A stretch of 64,000 bases of DNA from assembly GCF_000711975.1 (NCBI RefSeq), contig NZ_JONT01000004.1:62001-126000 (forward strand), read 5' to 3'. Both the position numbers and the translations under genes were made by a program. Positions 34,721-43,175 of this stretch are shown piece by piece. The stretch's first letter is position 1; the number at the start of each line of letters is the position of its first letter. The DNA comes from Desulfofalx alkaliphila DSM 12257 (GTDB lineage Bacteria; Bacillota; Desulfotomaculia; Desulfotomaculales; Desulfohalotomaculaceae). The notes beneath the pieces were generated by a model, which saw nothing but the letters and a program-made list of their open reading frames with translations, did no database searches and had not been told where the DNA came from.

Positions 34721-36370
34721 ATGACAGAATTTCGGCACAATATGCTAGATTACGACAAAACATATGCAGAGTTTCGATGGAATGCACCGGAGTATTATAA
34801 TTTTGCAGACGTAGTGGATAAATGGGCAGAAAATCCCGATAAACTTGCCATGATTTGGGCAGATGACAAGGGTAATGAAGTAAAACGCACATTTAATGAT
34901 TTTAAAGAGCAATCATGTCGAGTTGCTAACGTTTTAACTAACAGCGGTGTAAAACAAGGGGACTGTGTGGTTGTCATATTGCCACGGCTAATTGAATGGT
35001 GGGAAATAATGATTGGGTGCTTAAGGATGGGTGCCATCATCAGCCCAGGCACTATACAACTTACCCCTAAGGATATCGAGTTTAGAATAAATACGGCCAA
35101 GGCAGTGGCTATAGTTACAGACGAAGACAATGCAGGGAAGGTTGAAGAAATTGCTGCCAATTGTCCTTCATTAAAAACTAAAGTGGTGGTGGGCAATAGA
35201 GAAGGTTGGATAAATTATGCCCAGGCAGTCAGTAATGCATCCGATAAGTTTACCACTGCAAAAACTAAAGGCACAGACGGAGCATTATTATATTTTACAT
35301 CGGGAACCACCGGTTACCCCAAGATGACACTACATACTAACATTAGCTATCCATACGCACACATAGTGACCGGAAAATACTGGCTGGACTTGCGTGAAGA
35401 TGACTTGCACTGGAATTTGTCAGATACCGGTTGGGCCAAGGCTGCCTGGAGCAGCTTATTTGGACCTTGGCACCAGGGTAGCTGTTTGTTTACATATCAT
35501 GAAACCGGAAAGTTTAATCCAAGGAACATGTTAGATTTATTATGTAAATACCCAATTACCACCTTGTGTGCAGCTCCCACCATCTACCGTATGCTTGTAC
35601 TTGAGGATTTAAGTCAATATAAGTTTTCAACGTTACGACACTGTGTAGGAGCAGGAGAGCCCCTAAACCCTGAGGTAATATCAGTATGGCGTGAGCATAC
35701 CGGCATAACCATTAGAGATGGGTATGGGCAAACGGAAACAGTCATGGTGCTGGGCAACTTCCCCTGTTTAGAAGTGCGTCAAGGTTCAATGGGTAAACCT
35801 GCACCGGGCTTTAAGGTAGCGATAATTGATGACACCGGAACAGAATTACCGGCCGGTAAAGAGGGTGACATTGCCATCGAGGTTGAACCTGAGCCACCGG
35901 CAGGCCTATTTAAGGAATATTGGCAAGACCCCATTAAAACACTGGCCACCAGAAGGGGGCGCTGGTATGTTACCGGTGACAGGGGTGTGGTTGATGAAGA
36001 CGGCTATTTTTGGTTTGTAGGGCGCAGCGATGATGTAATATTAGCTTCCGGCTATCGCATAGGGCCCTTTGAAGTGGAAAGTGCGCTAATTGAGCACCCT
36101 GCTGTTGCTGAATCGGCAGTGGTTGCAAGCCCTGATGAGCTTAGGGGTGAAATAGTGAAGGCCTACGTGGTCCTTGCTGAGGGTTATCAGCCATCCTTAG
36201 AGCTTGTTAAAGAACTACAAAACCATGTTAAAAAGATTACTGCCCCTTATAAATATCCCAGGGAAATTGAGTTTATAGACAGTCTCCCCAAGACAGTAAG
36301 TGGAAAAATTCGCCGAGTTCAACTACGACAGATGGAAAGAGCAAAGAAAGGCCTACCACCCTTAAAATAA
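34721..36370 (+). CDS. AMP-forming acyl-CoA synthetase (AcsM/medium-chain type)
   Basis: Activates a carboxylic acid to acyl-AMP and then acyl-CoA. The 549-residue product has YFTSGTTGYPKMT (P-loop), DGYGQTET (motif II), TGDRGVVDEDGYFWFVGR and the C-terminal catalytic lysine motif PKTVSGKIRR. Overall sequence is nearer to medium-chain acyl-CoA synthetases than to acetyl-CoA synthetase; substrate uncertain. ATG 34721 has CGGAGG (34704-34709) 11 bases away. The lysine in SGKIRR is the residue acetylated by AcuA in related enzymes. A SigH-like promoter precedes it. Confidence 0.88.
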   Translation: MTEFRHNMLDYDKTYAEFRWNAPEYYNFADVVDKWAENPDKLAMIWADDKGNEVKRTFNDFKEQSCRVANVLTNSGVKQGDCVVVILPRLIEWWEIMIGCLRMGAIISPGTIQLTPKDIEFRINTAKAVAIVTDEDNAGKVEEIAANCPSLKTKVVVGNREGWINYAQAVSNASDKFTTAKTKGTDGALLYFTSGTTGYPKMTLHTNISYPYAHIVTGKYWLDLREDDLHWNLSDTGWAKAAWSSLFGPWHQGSCLFTYHETGKFNPRNMLDLLCKYPITTLCAAPTIYRMLVLEDLSQYKFSTLRHCVGAGEPLNPEVISVWREHTGITIRDGYGQTETVMVLGNFPCLEVRQGSMGKPAPGFKVAIIDDTGTELPAGKEGDIAIEVEPEPPAGLFKEYWQDPIKTLATRRGRWYVTGDRGVVDEDGYFWFVGRSDDVILASGYRIGPFEVESALIEHPAVAESAVVASPDELRGEIVKAYVVLAEGYQPSLELVKELQNHVKKITAPYKYPREIEFIDSLPKTVSGKIRRVQLRQMERAKKGLPPLK

Positions 36371-36399
36371 CAAAGGCGGACTTAGTCCACCAATATAAA

Positions 36400-36458
36400 G
36401 CCTTATTTACTTAAAACTACCTAGGGGCGGTTTCCATACCGCCCCTCATTAATAAGGC
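36400..36458 (+). terminator. nested stem structure after the acyl-CoA synthetase
   Basis: Outer stem GCCTTATT (36400-36407) / AATAAGGC (36451-36458) encloses a 9-bp inner stem AGGGGCGGT / ACCGCCCCT (36423-36431/36438-36446). No T run follows, so a transcript-end or processing structure is plausible. Confidence 0.55.
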
Positions 36459-36538
36459 AGGTTAGAAAACCCGCTCCTCAAATAAATTTCCTGATAAATG
36501 TTGCTTTGTTTCAAGTGTGTGGGTAAACAGATGAATGT

Positions 36539-36781
36539 TTAGTCGTATCTAATGGCGTAACGGCAGAAATTTTTACATTGGGGCGAATAATAAGGTGATA
36601 CACATTCATCAGCATACCCGGGTAGTGCAGCATAACAGGCGGGGGTATTTTCCGGTTTAGCATACCTGCAATTTACACATACTGGTGTGCAACCAAACCT
36701 AATGCAAATACTACCCCTGGCTCCAATCTTTACTGGGTAATAACATTGTGGTAATGGTATGTTTTTAATTGCACCGTTCAC
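36539..36781 (-). CDS. small cysteine-rich protein
   Basis: An 80-residue product with nine cysteines (for example ICIRFGCTPVCVNCRYAKP and QCKNFCRYAIRYD). No family is recognised; a metal or iron-sulfur protein is likely. GTG 36781 is preferred because AGAGGTGA is 5-6 bases upstream. It is followed downstream on the same strand by no other gene; the small gene at 36836-37015 lies upstream. Confidence 0.55.
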   Translation of the reverse strand: MNGAIKNIPLPQCYYPVKIGARGSICIRFGCTPVCVNCRYAKPENTPACYAALPGYADECVSPYYSPQCKNFCRYAIRYD

Positions 36782-36835
36782 TAATATCACCTCTGTTCCT
36801 CAACTTGTCAATTAACTAATTATAACGCTTAAAAT

Positions 36836-37015
36836 TTAATTGGTAAAGTTATTACTATTATTTTCTATATGATCCCAAATGGCTTCTAATATTACTTCAT
36901 TTAAGGTTTGGCCACGTTCAAAGGCTAAGGCGGTTAGTTTTAATGTTAACTTTGGGGGTAATAGTAATTCAATCCTATCAAGCACCGGTTTATCAGAACC
37001 CTTTGTTTGTTCCAT
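36836..37015 (-). CDS. 59-residue small protein, possibly ribbon-helix-helix
   Basis: A short gene with a very good AGGAGGTG five bases before its ATG. The product (MEQTKGSDKPVLDRIELLL, then PPKLTLKLTALAFERGQTLN) has a strand followed by two helices, which resembles an Arc/MetJ-type ribbon-helix-helix protein. The stop (TAA, 36836) is 45 bases from the start of the Cys-rich gene, so the two are probably in one transcript. Function unknown. Confidence 0.65.
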   Translation of the reverse strand: MEQTKGSDKPVLDRIELLLPPKLTLKLTALAFERGQTLNEVILEAIWDHIENNSNNFTN

Positions 37016-37150
37016 GATAACACCTCCTGTGGCATCATATGCCGCTAAGCTGTCAACGGTTTAACTTCAATAAAAATTTTTCTCGTCTTTTACATTCCTC
37101 TTGTAAAAAAATATAGACGTGTAGTCACGCCTATATACAAAAAACCCCTT

Positions 37151-37477
37151 TTATTTATGTTTTTCCTGAATTGGTATAGTTTTAGAGTCGTTAAATAATA
37201 CCTGATTGCCATTATTAATTTTAGGTTCACCAGGGGCAGGGGATAAAGAGTAGATATGACGGCTAGCTTCCAGCATACTTGCATTCATGGTTTCTATACC
37301 CCTACGCAATGAAGTTACCGTATTGCTTACACCTTGAATTATGTTTAATGCTTGCCTGAGTTGGACTTCTATTTCAGGACGTGTAGAAAGAGCAAAAATT
37401 AATAACTGTACTGTGGGGTCAGTATGATAATAATAATTATCTGGGTCTTTTTTGTCCCCAAATATTGGATTTGTCAT
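37151..37477 (-). CDS. hypothetical protein, 108 residues
   Basis: Unknown soluble protein with a helical centre (STRPEIEVQLRQALNIIQGV then SNTVTSLRRGIETMNASMLE) and a polar C-terminus. GGAGG is present but 14 bases from ATG 37477, so the start is uncertain. No known domain is visible. Confidence 0.5.
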   Translation of the reverse strand: MTNPIFGDKKDPDNYYYHTDPTVQLLIFALSTRPEIEVQLRQALNIIQGVSNTVTSLRRGIETMNASMLEASRHIYSLSPAPGEPKINNGNQVLFNDSKTIPIQEKHK

Positions 37478-37721
37478 ACCGCTCGATTATGCCTCCTCTC
37501 CATAATTTGTCACGGTATATGATACGAATTAAATGATAATTATGTTACTGATATATGCAAATTGCAGTCAAGTACTCCACCAAGTTGAAATGTTAAAATA
37601 TTACAATATTTTTATTGCAGACGACAAAAGAAGTCAGTATCTCCAAAGGTAAAAATTAAGAACTCCTTGAATATTTAGATAGAGAAAAAAGATACAAATA
37701 GGAAGCGGGAGGAAATGTTGT
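37478..37721. other. divergent intergenic region
   Basis: About 240 AT-rich bases between divergent small genes. A CATATACC hexamer-like sequence on the minus strand resembles a SigE -10 box, but the spacing to any -35 is poor, so I see no clear promoter. Confidence 0.4.
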
Positions 37722-38201
37722 ATGTTACTTTTAAGGGATATTTTGAGTAAAGCCAACGAGTTTAGAACTCTTGCAATGTCGCTGTTTGACGAGTTTAATC
37801 CTGTTTTAAGCCGTGGGGGCATCATGCACATTATAGAAACTGACCCACATAAAATTATAGAAGCTGCCAAAGAAGGAAAAATCCCATTTACCGGGCAAAA
37901 TGGAGCCTTAACCATATTGAGGTTAAAAAAGCGTCTATTAGATATGCAAAGTTATTTTTACGATTTCTCTGAATACCTAGAACCGGTAGATTTATTGCCA
38001 TATTTAGAACAAAATGAATATCGTTATGTTATGACAAAGGCAAGAGAAAATAACGATGATTTAGTATCAGCTTGTAAAATTGGCAATATTATGTTTGTAA
38101 CTGTGATCAGGGAGATAGTTCCAAACGATACACGTTGGAACTTAGCTTTATATAGAATTAAAGAGAAGTGGAGAAAACAAAACATTAAAAGGGTGGTGTA
38201 A
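37722..38201 (+). CDS. hypothetical protein, 159 residues
   Basis: Unknown, mostly helical protein. Features are DEFNPVLSRGGIMHI, PFTGQNGALTILRLKKRLLD and a basic C-terminus (YRIKEKWRKQNIKRVV). No motif is recognised. GGGAGG (37707-37712) lies nine bases before ATG 37722. A strong terminator follows, so it is separate from the SASP gene. Confidence 0.6.
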   Translation: MLLLRDILSKANEFRTLAMSLFDEFNPVLSRGGIMHIIETDPHKIIEAAKEGKIPFTGQNGALTILRLKKRLLDMQSYFYDFSEYLEPVDLLPYLEQNEYRYVMTKARENNDDLVSACKIGNIMFVTVIREIVPNDTRWNLALYRIKEKWRKQNIKRVV

Positions 38202-38205
38202 AATA

Positions 38206-38245
38206 AACAACCAAACCATAATTGGGTTTGGTTGTTATAATTTTT
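38206..38245 (+). terminator. terminator ahead of the SASP gene
   Basis: A 12-bp stem (AACAACCAAACC / GGTTTGGTTGTT) with a T-rich run. Confidence 0.85.
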
Positions 38246-38247
38246 CA

Positions 38248-38277
38248 CACATTATATTTTTGACGTTAGCCATAATA
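38248..38277 (+). promoter_or_regulatory. possible SigG promoter of the SASP gene
   Basis: CATAATA (38271-38277) matches the SigG -10 consensus (CATNNTA). The -35 region near 38248 is only a loose match. The placement, 49 bases before the start codon, and the nature of the gene support it. Confidence 0.45.
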
Positions 38278-38325
38278 AAGACAGAGCCAAGCAACCAACA
38301 AAAAATATTAAAGGAGGCGATATTA

Positions 38326-38580
38326 ATGGCTCGTAGTTCAAACCAACACGTAAAAGCTGGTGCTTCCAGTGCCCTAAACCAAATGAAGTATGAAATTGCA
38401 AACGAATTAGGTATTTCTAATTACCAACAAATGGATAAGGGGCAACTGCCCAGCCGTGTGAACGGTTATGTAGGTGGTAACATGACCAAACGTCTGGTAG
38501 CCTTTGCTGAGCAAGCCCTTGCAAATGGTCAAACGGCTCAAGTAACCCAATCCGCGCCTTTGGAAACCCCTCAACAATAA
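38326..38580 (+). CDS. alpha/beta-type small acid-soluble spore protein
   Basis: SASPs coat and protect spore DNA and are cleaved by GPR protease at germination. The 84-residue product has the GPR site in MKYEIANELGI and the second conserved block VNGYVGGNMTKRLVAFAEQA. AAGGAGG is 6-7 bases before ATG 38326. Probably expressed in the forespore. A structured region and a terminator follow. Confidence 0.93.
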   Translation: MARSSNQHVKAGASSALNQMKYEIANELGISNYQQMDKGQLPSRVNGYVGGNMTKRLVAFAEQALANGQTAQVTQSAPLETPQQ

Positions 38581-38587
38581 CACGTGT

Positions 38588-38638
38588 AGGGCAACGGACA
38601 TAGGCAAAGCCAAAGAGAGCAGGTGTCTGTTGAACCCT
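38588..38638 (+). ncRNA. structured 3' region of the SASP transcript
   Basis: AGGGCAACGGACA (38588-38600) pairs with TGTCTGTTGAACCCT (38624-38638, with an AA bulge), enclosing a GGC-AAA-GCC hairpin (38603-38611). No open frame. It may be a stable 3' UTR domain or the start of a small RNA ended by the terminator at 38655. Confidence 0.35.
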
Positions 38639-38654
38639 GAAAATGTCTGTGACT

Positions 38655-38686
38655 AACCGCCTCTGTATGGAGGCGGTTTCATTTTT
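38655..38686 (+). terminator. SASP transcript terminator
   Basis: AACCGCCT (38655-38662) / AGGCGGTT (38671-38678), then a T-rich run. Confidence 0.8.
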
Positions 38687-38766
38687 AATTCTAATCGGTA
38701 TTATACCTTAATAATGTTAATTTATACATAATAATGTTTTTTTACCTGAAACATAGGGTGCAATAT

Positions 38767-38794
38767 TTGACAAAGCTTTGATAGTATCTATGTT
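38767..38794 (+). promoter_or_regulatory. SigA-like promoter of the glycogen operon
   Basis: TTGACA (38767-38772) and TATGTT (38789-38794) with a 16-base spacer. A second -10-like TATTAT sits at 38794. About 40 bases precede the glgB start. Confidence 0.5.
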
Positions 38795-38836
38795 ATTATG
38801 AGAAGTAAATTTATGGTAATCAGGAGTTGTTTTTTA

Positions 38837-40714
38837 TTGTTTTCTTACAACGATTTATATCTCTTTCATAAAGGTTTGCATTATCAAATATATAGGAAAA
38901 TGGGTGCCCATATCAGGTTAAAAAAACAAAAGTCTGGCGTACAATTTGCTGTGTGGGCACCCAAGGCAGCTGAGGTTAGGGTGGTTGGCGATTTCAATAA
39001 TTGGAACGGTGATCACCATTTGATGAAAAAAAGAAAGGATTCCGGTATATGGACACTTTTCGTGCCTGAATTAAAAGAAGGTGATATATATAAATACCAA
39101 ATTATAACAGATCAAGGAGAAACCATTTTAAAATCTGACCCCTATGGTTTTTATGCCCAATGTAGACCGCAAACAGCTTCAAAGGTTTTTAATTTAGGCA
39201 GTTATCATTGGGGGGATAGCAAATGGCAAAAAAAGAAGAAAATAAAACTAAGACAAAGATATCCGTTAAATATATATGAAGTACATTTAGGATCATGGAA
39301 GCGGGGTCACAATAATAGCTTTTTAACATATCGTCATTTAGCCAATGAACTTGTTGACTATGTGGTAAAAATGGGATACACCCATATAGAATTACTTCCT
39401 TTGTCAGAACACCCTTACGATGGGTCATGGGGGTATCAATCAACAGGTTATTTTTCTGTGACCAGCCGCTACGGCAATCCAAGGGATTTTATGTATTTTA
39501 TAGATAAATGTCATCAAAGAGGTGTTGGAGTGATATTAGATTGGGTACCAGGACATTTTTGCAAAGACGATCACGGTTTGCGAATGTTTGACGGCAGTCC
39601 ATTATATGAGCATGAAAACCCTCTTAAAAGAGAAAATCATCAGTGGGGCACCTGTAATTTTGATTTTACAAAACCTGAAGTGTTAAGTTTTTTAATTTCT
39701 AATGCCTATTTTTGGTTTGAGGTCTTTCATATAGATGGGTTGAGGATTGATGCGGTGGCCCAGATGTTATACCTAGACTACGGCAAAGAAGAAGGACAAT
39801 GGGTAGCTAATAAATATGGCGGTAAAGAAAATTTAGAGGCAGTGGGCTTTATGAAAAAACTTAATGAGATAATATTTAAAAACTATCCCAACGCTTTAAT
39901 GATCGCAGAGGACTCCAGCCAATGGCCCATGGTAACAAAACCCACCTATATGGGCGGTTTAGGATATAACTACAAATGGAATATGGGATGGATGAATGAC
40001 ATGCTCCGTTATATGGAAACAGATTGTATACACAGAAAGTGGCACCACAACTTGCTCACTTTTTCCTTTACTTATGCTTTTTCAGAAGACTTTGTTTTAC
40101 CCTTATCCCATGATGAAGTAGTTCATGGGAAAAAATCTTTATTAAACAAAATGCCCGGTGATTATTGGCAGAAGTTTGCAAATTTAAGGCTGCTCCTGGG
40201 ATATATGATGGCCCACCCGGGGAAAAAGCTTCTATTTATGGGTGGTGAGTTTGGTCAGTTTATTGAGTGGCAATATCAGCAGAGTTTAGATTGGCATCTT
40301 TTAGACTATGACATGCATCAAAAATTGCAGAACTATGTAAAACAATTAAATCATTTTTACCGCAAGCAAAGGGCTTTATGGGAAAACGATAAAGGTTGGC
40401 ATGGTTTTCAGTGGATTGATCATCAAGACTACAGTCAAAGTGTTATTGTATTTATCAGAAGGGCAATAAATTTAGCGGACTACCTGTTAATAGTTTGCAA
40501 TTTTACACCGGTTGTACGAAAAAAATATAGAATCGGTGTTCCGGAATTGAAGGTTTATGAAGAAATATTTAATAGTGATTGGGAGCAGTATGGAGGTTCG
40601 GGGCAAAAAAACAACTTCATAAAAGCACAATCGGTTCCATGGCACAATCAACCCTATTCCGCCGAATTAAATCTTCCTCCGTTGGCAGTGGTGATTTTAC
40701 AGGTAAAAAACTAA
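38837..40714 (+). CDS. glgB: 1,4-alpha-glucan branching enzyme
   Basis: GlgB creates alpha-1,6 branches in glycogen. The 625-residue product starts with a CBM48 domain (VWAPKAAEVRVVGDFNNWNG) and continues with a GH13 barrel: catalytic Asp in DGLRIDAVAQ, Glu in MIAEDSSQW, transition-state Asp in LSHDEVVHG. TTG 38837 is preferred because CAGGAG (38821-38826) is about 10 bases upstream; this gives MFSYNDLYLFHKG, close to the usual N-terminus. It opens a seven-gene glycogen operon. Confidence 0.93.
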   Translation: MFSYNDLYLFHKGLHYQIYRKMGAHIRLKKQKSGVQFAVWAPKAAEVRVVGDFNNWNGDHHLMKKRKDSGIWTLFVPELKEGDIYKYQIITDQGETILKSDPYGFYAQCRPQTASKVFNLGSYHWGDSKWQKKKKIKLRQRYPLNIYEVHLGSWKRGHNNSFLTYRHLANELVDYVVKMGYTHIELLPLSEHPYDGSWGYQSTGYFSVTSRYGNPRDFMYFIDKCHQRGVGVILDWVPGHFCKDDHGLRMFDGSPLYEHENPLKRENHQWGTCNFDFTKPEVLSFLISNAYFWFEVFHIDGLRIDAVAQMLYLDYGKEEGQWVANKYGGKENLEAVGFMKKLNEIIFKNYPNALMIAEDSSQWPMVTKPTYMGGLGYNYKWNMGWMNDMLRYMETDCIHRKWHHNLLTFSFTYAFSEDFVLPLSHDEVVHGKKSLLNKMPGDYWQKFANLRLLLGYMMAHPGKKLLFMGGEFGQFIEWQYQQSLDWHLLDYDMHQKLQNYVKQLNHFYRKQRALWENDKGWHGFQWIDHQDYSQSVIVFIRRAINLADYLLIVCNFTPVVRKKYRIGVPELKVYEEIFNSDWEQYGGSGQKNNFIKAQSVPWHNQPYSAELNLPPLAVVILQVKN

Positions 40715-40735
40715 AGTGGTTGGGGGGTAGTGAGG

Positions 40736-41956
40736 GTGATAAGAAAAAAACAATGTGTGGCAATGTTACTTGCCGGGGGGCAGGGTAGCAGGTTAGGTAT
40801 ATTAACCCATAAACTGGCTAAACCGGCGGTGCCCTTTGGTGGCAAATATCGCATTATAGATTTTCCTTTGAGCAATTGCTATAACTCCGGCATTGACACT
40901 GTAGGGGTACTTACCCAATACCAACCGCTAAAGCTAAATTCTTATATTGGTATAGGCAGCCCCTGGGATTTAGATCGGAAAAATGGTGGTGTAACTCTTC
41001 TGCCCCCTTTTGTGCGTGAAAAAGGTGGGGAGTGGTACAAAGGAACTGCCAATGCAATTTATCAAAATATTAGCTTTTTAGATATATATAACCCTGATTA
41101 TGTTCTGGTGTTATCCGGAGACCATATATATAAAATGGATTACTCTTTAATGCTTGAATATCATAAAAATAAAAATGCAGATGCAACCATCGCAGTTATT
41201 AAGGTTCCTTGGGATGAGGCCCATAGGTTTGGCATTTTAAACACCGATCTTAATAATAAAATAATTGAATTTGAAGAAAAACCTAAAAATCCTAAAAGCA
41301 ACTACGCTTCAATGGGCATTTATACTTTCAATTGGAAATTATTAAGAGAGTATTTAATAGCAGACGAAAAAGATGCTGATTCTGAAAATGATTTTGGAAA
41401 AAATATTATCCCTAAAATGCTTACCAATGGTGAAAACCTCTTTGCTTATAATTTTACAGGGTACTGGAAAGACGTGGGTACTGTAAAGAGTCTTTGGGAG
41501 GCCAACATGGATTTGTTAAGTGATAATCCTAAACTGGATCTATATGATCCCCATTGGCGAATTTACTCAGTGAATCCGTCCAAACCCCCACAATATATTT
41601 CCGAGCAAGCTGTGGTCACTTGTTCATTAATTAGTGAAGGATGTCAAATTTTCGGTAATGTTAATCATTCGGTGCTATTTACGGGTGTCTATGTGGGTGA
41701 AGGTTCAGTTATAAAGGATTCCATAATTATGCCCGGTGTAACCATAGGCAGAAATGTATTGATCAGCAAAGCTATTGTTTGTGAGAAAACAGTGGTGGGA
41801 GACAATTGTATTATTGGCTATCACAATGAAGGGCATCAAGAAAGTTTAAGTAACGACGGTATTACAGTTATCGGAGAAAACACTAACCTTCCTAATAACA
41901 CCAAAATACCTTGCAATTTAACTGTTAGTTATAAGTTCCAAGATAACACTTTTTAA
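40736..41956 (+). CDS. glgC: glucose-1-phosphate adenylyltransferase, catalytic subunit
   Basis: GlgC makes ADP-glucose, the donor for glycogen synthase. The 406-residue product has the nucleotide-binding [12 protein letters not shown] (GGQGSRL for the usual GGGTRL-type), [29 protein letters not shown] and [14 protein letters not shown]-terminal hexapeptide repeats form a beta helix. GTG 40736 is preferred over GTG 40730 since GGGGGG (40722-40727) is 8 bases upstream. It is 21 bases after glgB and is followed by glgD. Confidence 0.93.
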   Translation: MIRKKQCVAMLLAGGQGSRLGILTHKLAKPAVPFGGKYRIIDFPLSNCYNSGIDTVGVLTQYQPLKLNSYIGIGSPWDLDRKNGGVTLLPPFVREKGGEWYKGTANAIYQNISFLDIYNPDYVLVLSGDHIYKMDYSLMLEYHKNKNADATIAVIKVPWDEAHRFGILNTDLNNKIIEFEEKPKNPKSNYASMGIYTFNWKLLREYLIADEKDADSENDFGKNIIPKMLTNGENLFAYNFTGYWKDVGTVKSLWEANMDLLSDNPKLDLYDPHWRIYSVNPSKPPQYISEQAVVTCSLISEGCQIFGNVNHSVLFTGVYVGEGSVIKDSIIMPGVTIGRNVLISKAIVCEKTVVGDNCIIGYHNEGHQESLSNDGITVIGENTNLPNNTKIPCNLTVSYKFQDNTF

Positions 41957-41973
41957 AATTGGGGAGAGGTAAT

Positions 41974-43089
41974 ATGAAAAACGTAATGGGCATTATTAGT
42001 CTTAGCGATAATAATCAATATTTAAGCGGCCTTGTACGATTCCGGCCAATTGCCTCGGTTCCTTTCGGAGGGCGTTATCGGGTAATTGATTTTATTCTAT
42101 CCAGCATGGTAAATTCAGGAGTCAGAAATGTTGGCGTTGTTACCCAAAATAAACATCGTTCAATAATAGACCACCTACGTTCGGGTAAAGATTGGGATTT
42201 AGATAGAAAAAGGGACGGATTATTTATTTTAACTCCGGAAATTGATTCATGTGCTAACCTCAATAAAGGGGTTTTGCAAAACATATATGACAATTTTGAT
42301 TACATCAATCACAGCAAACAAAAATATGTAATTATCACCGAGGGGGATGTTATTTGTAACCTAGATTTTAACAAGGCCTTTGAATATCACTTAAATACCA
42401 ATGCAGACATTACGGTGCTATATAAGGATATGAAAAATACTGACAACAATTATTTTTTGGGTACTGAGATTAAGTTAACAGATGAAGGAAGGGTGGTGGA
42501 TATGAAAGTAAACCGGCAAATATTAGGGCATAAGAAAATATCCATGGATATGTTCATTATGGAAAAAAACCTATTAATGGACTTGGTGGATGCTTGTGTT
42601 TCCAGGGGATACTATAATTTTATAAAGGATGCCTTAATAAGAAACATTAGTATGCTGGATATATATGGCTACCCATATACAGGTTACATGGCAAAAATTT
42701 ATTCCTTACAAAGTTATTATCATTATAATATGGACTTACTTAATAATGAAACCAGGAAAAGTTTATTTTATAATCCGGGCTTTGTTTATACCAAGGTTAA
42801 AGACGGACCACCCACTAAGTATATGTTTAGTTCCAAGGTGAGCAACTCATTGGTGGCCAATAACTGTGTAATTGAAGGCAAAGTTGAAAATAGCATTTTA
42901 TTTAGAGGTGTGAAGGTTGCTAAAGGGGCCCATATAAAAAACAGTATCCTTATGCAAAAAACCGTTATCGAACAAAATGCCCTGGTGGAAAACACCATAA
43001 CAGACAAAGAGGTGCGCATTACAAAAGACAGACATATTAGGGGGGAAAAAAATTACCCCATATATATAGAAAAAAAAATGGTGATTTAA
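41974..43089 (+). CDS. glgD: GlgD, non-catalytic ADP-glucose pyrophosphorylase subunit
   Basis: The 371-residue product is a GlgC paralogue. The nucleotide-binding loop has become MGIISLSDNNQYLSGL, so the GG-x-G-x-RL motif is lost, while FGGRYRVIDFILSS and TEGDVICNLDFN and C-terminal hexapeptide repeats remain. In Bacillus-type systems GlgD combines with GlgC and raises its activity. ATG 41974 follows GGAGAGG. Same operon. Confidence 0.9.
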   Translation: MKNVMGIISLSDNNQYLSGLVRFRPIASVPFGGRYRVIDFILSSMVNSGVRNVGVVTQNKHRSIIDHLRSGKDWDLDRKRDGLFILTPEIDSCANLNKGVLQNIYDNFDYINHSKQKYVIITEGDVICNLDFNKAFEYHLNTNADITVLYKDMKNTDNNYFLGTEIKLTDEGRVVDMKVNRQILGHKKISMDMFIMEKNLLMDLVDACVSRGYYNFIKDALIRNISMLDIYGYPYTGYMAKIYSLQSYYHYNMDLLNNETRKSLFYNPGFVYTKVKDGPPTKYMFSSKVSNSLVANNCVIEGKVENSILFRGVKVAKGAHIKNSILMQKTVIEQNALVENTITDKEVRITKDRHIRGEKNYPIYIEKKMVI

Positions 43090-43123
43090 TAACTTTGACG
43101 CAAACTAAGATTTTACAGAGTAT

Positions 43124-43154
43124 ATATCCGGCGGCGTCAGTTGCGGCCGGATAT
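43124..43154 (+). other. hairpin before the glgA ribosome binding site
   Basis: ATATCCGG (43124-43131) pairs perfectly with CCGGATAT (43147-43154). It ends 6 bases before the GAGGTGG ribosome binding site, with no T run, so a role in glgA translation or mRNA stability is more likely than termination. Confidence 0.45.
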
Positions 43155-43175
43155 TTGGAAGAGGTGGTCTAAATA

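Noticed and set aside
36879-37064. A plus-strand frame of 61 codons
   Set aside because: It overlaps the better-supported minus-strand 59-residue gene with AGGAGGTG, and has no ribosome binding site of its own.
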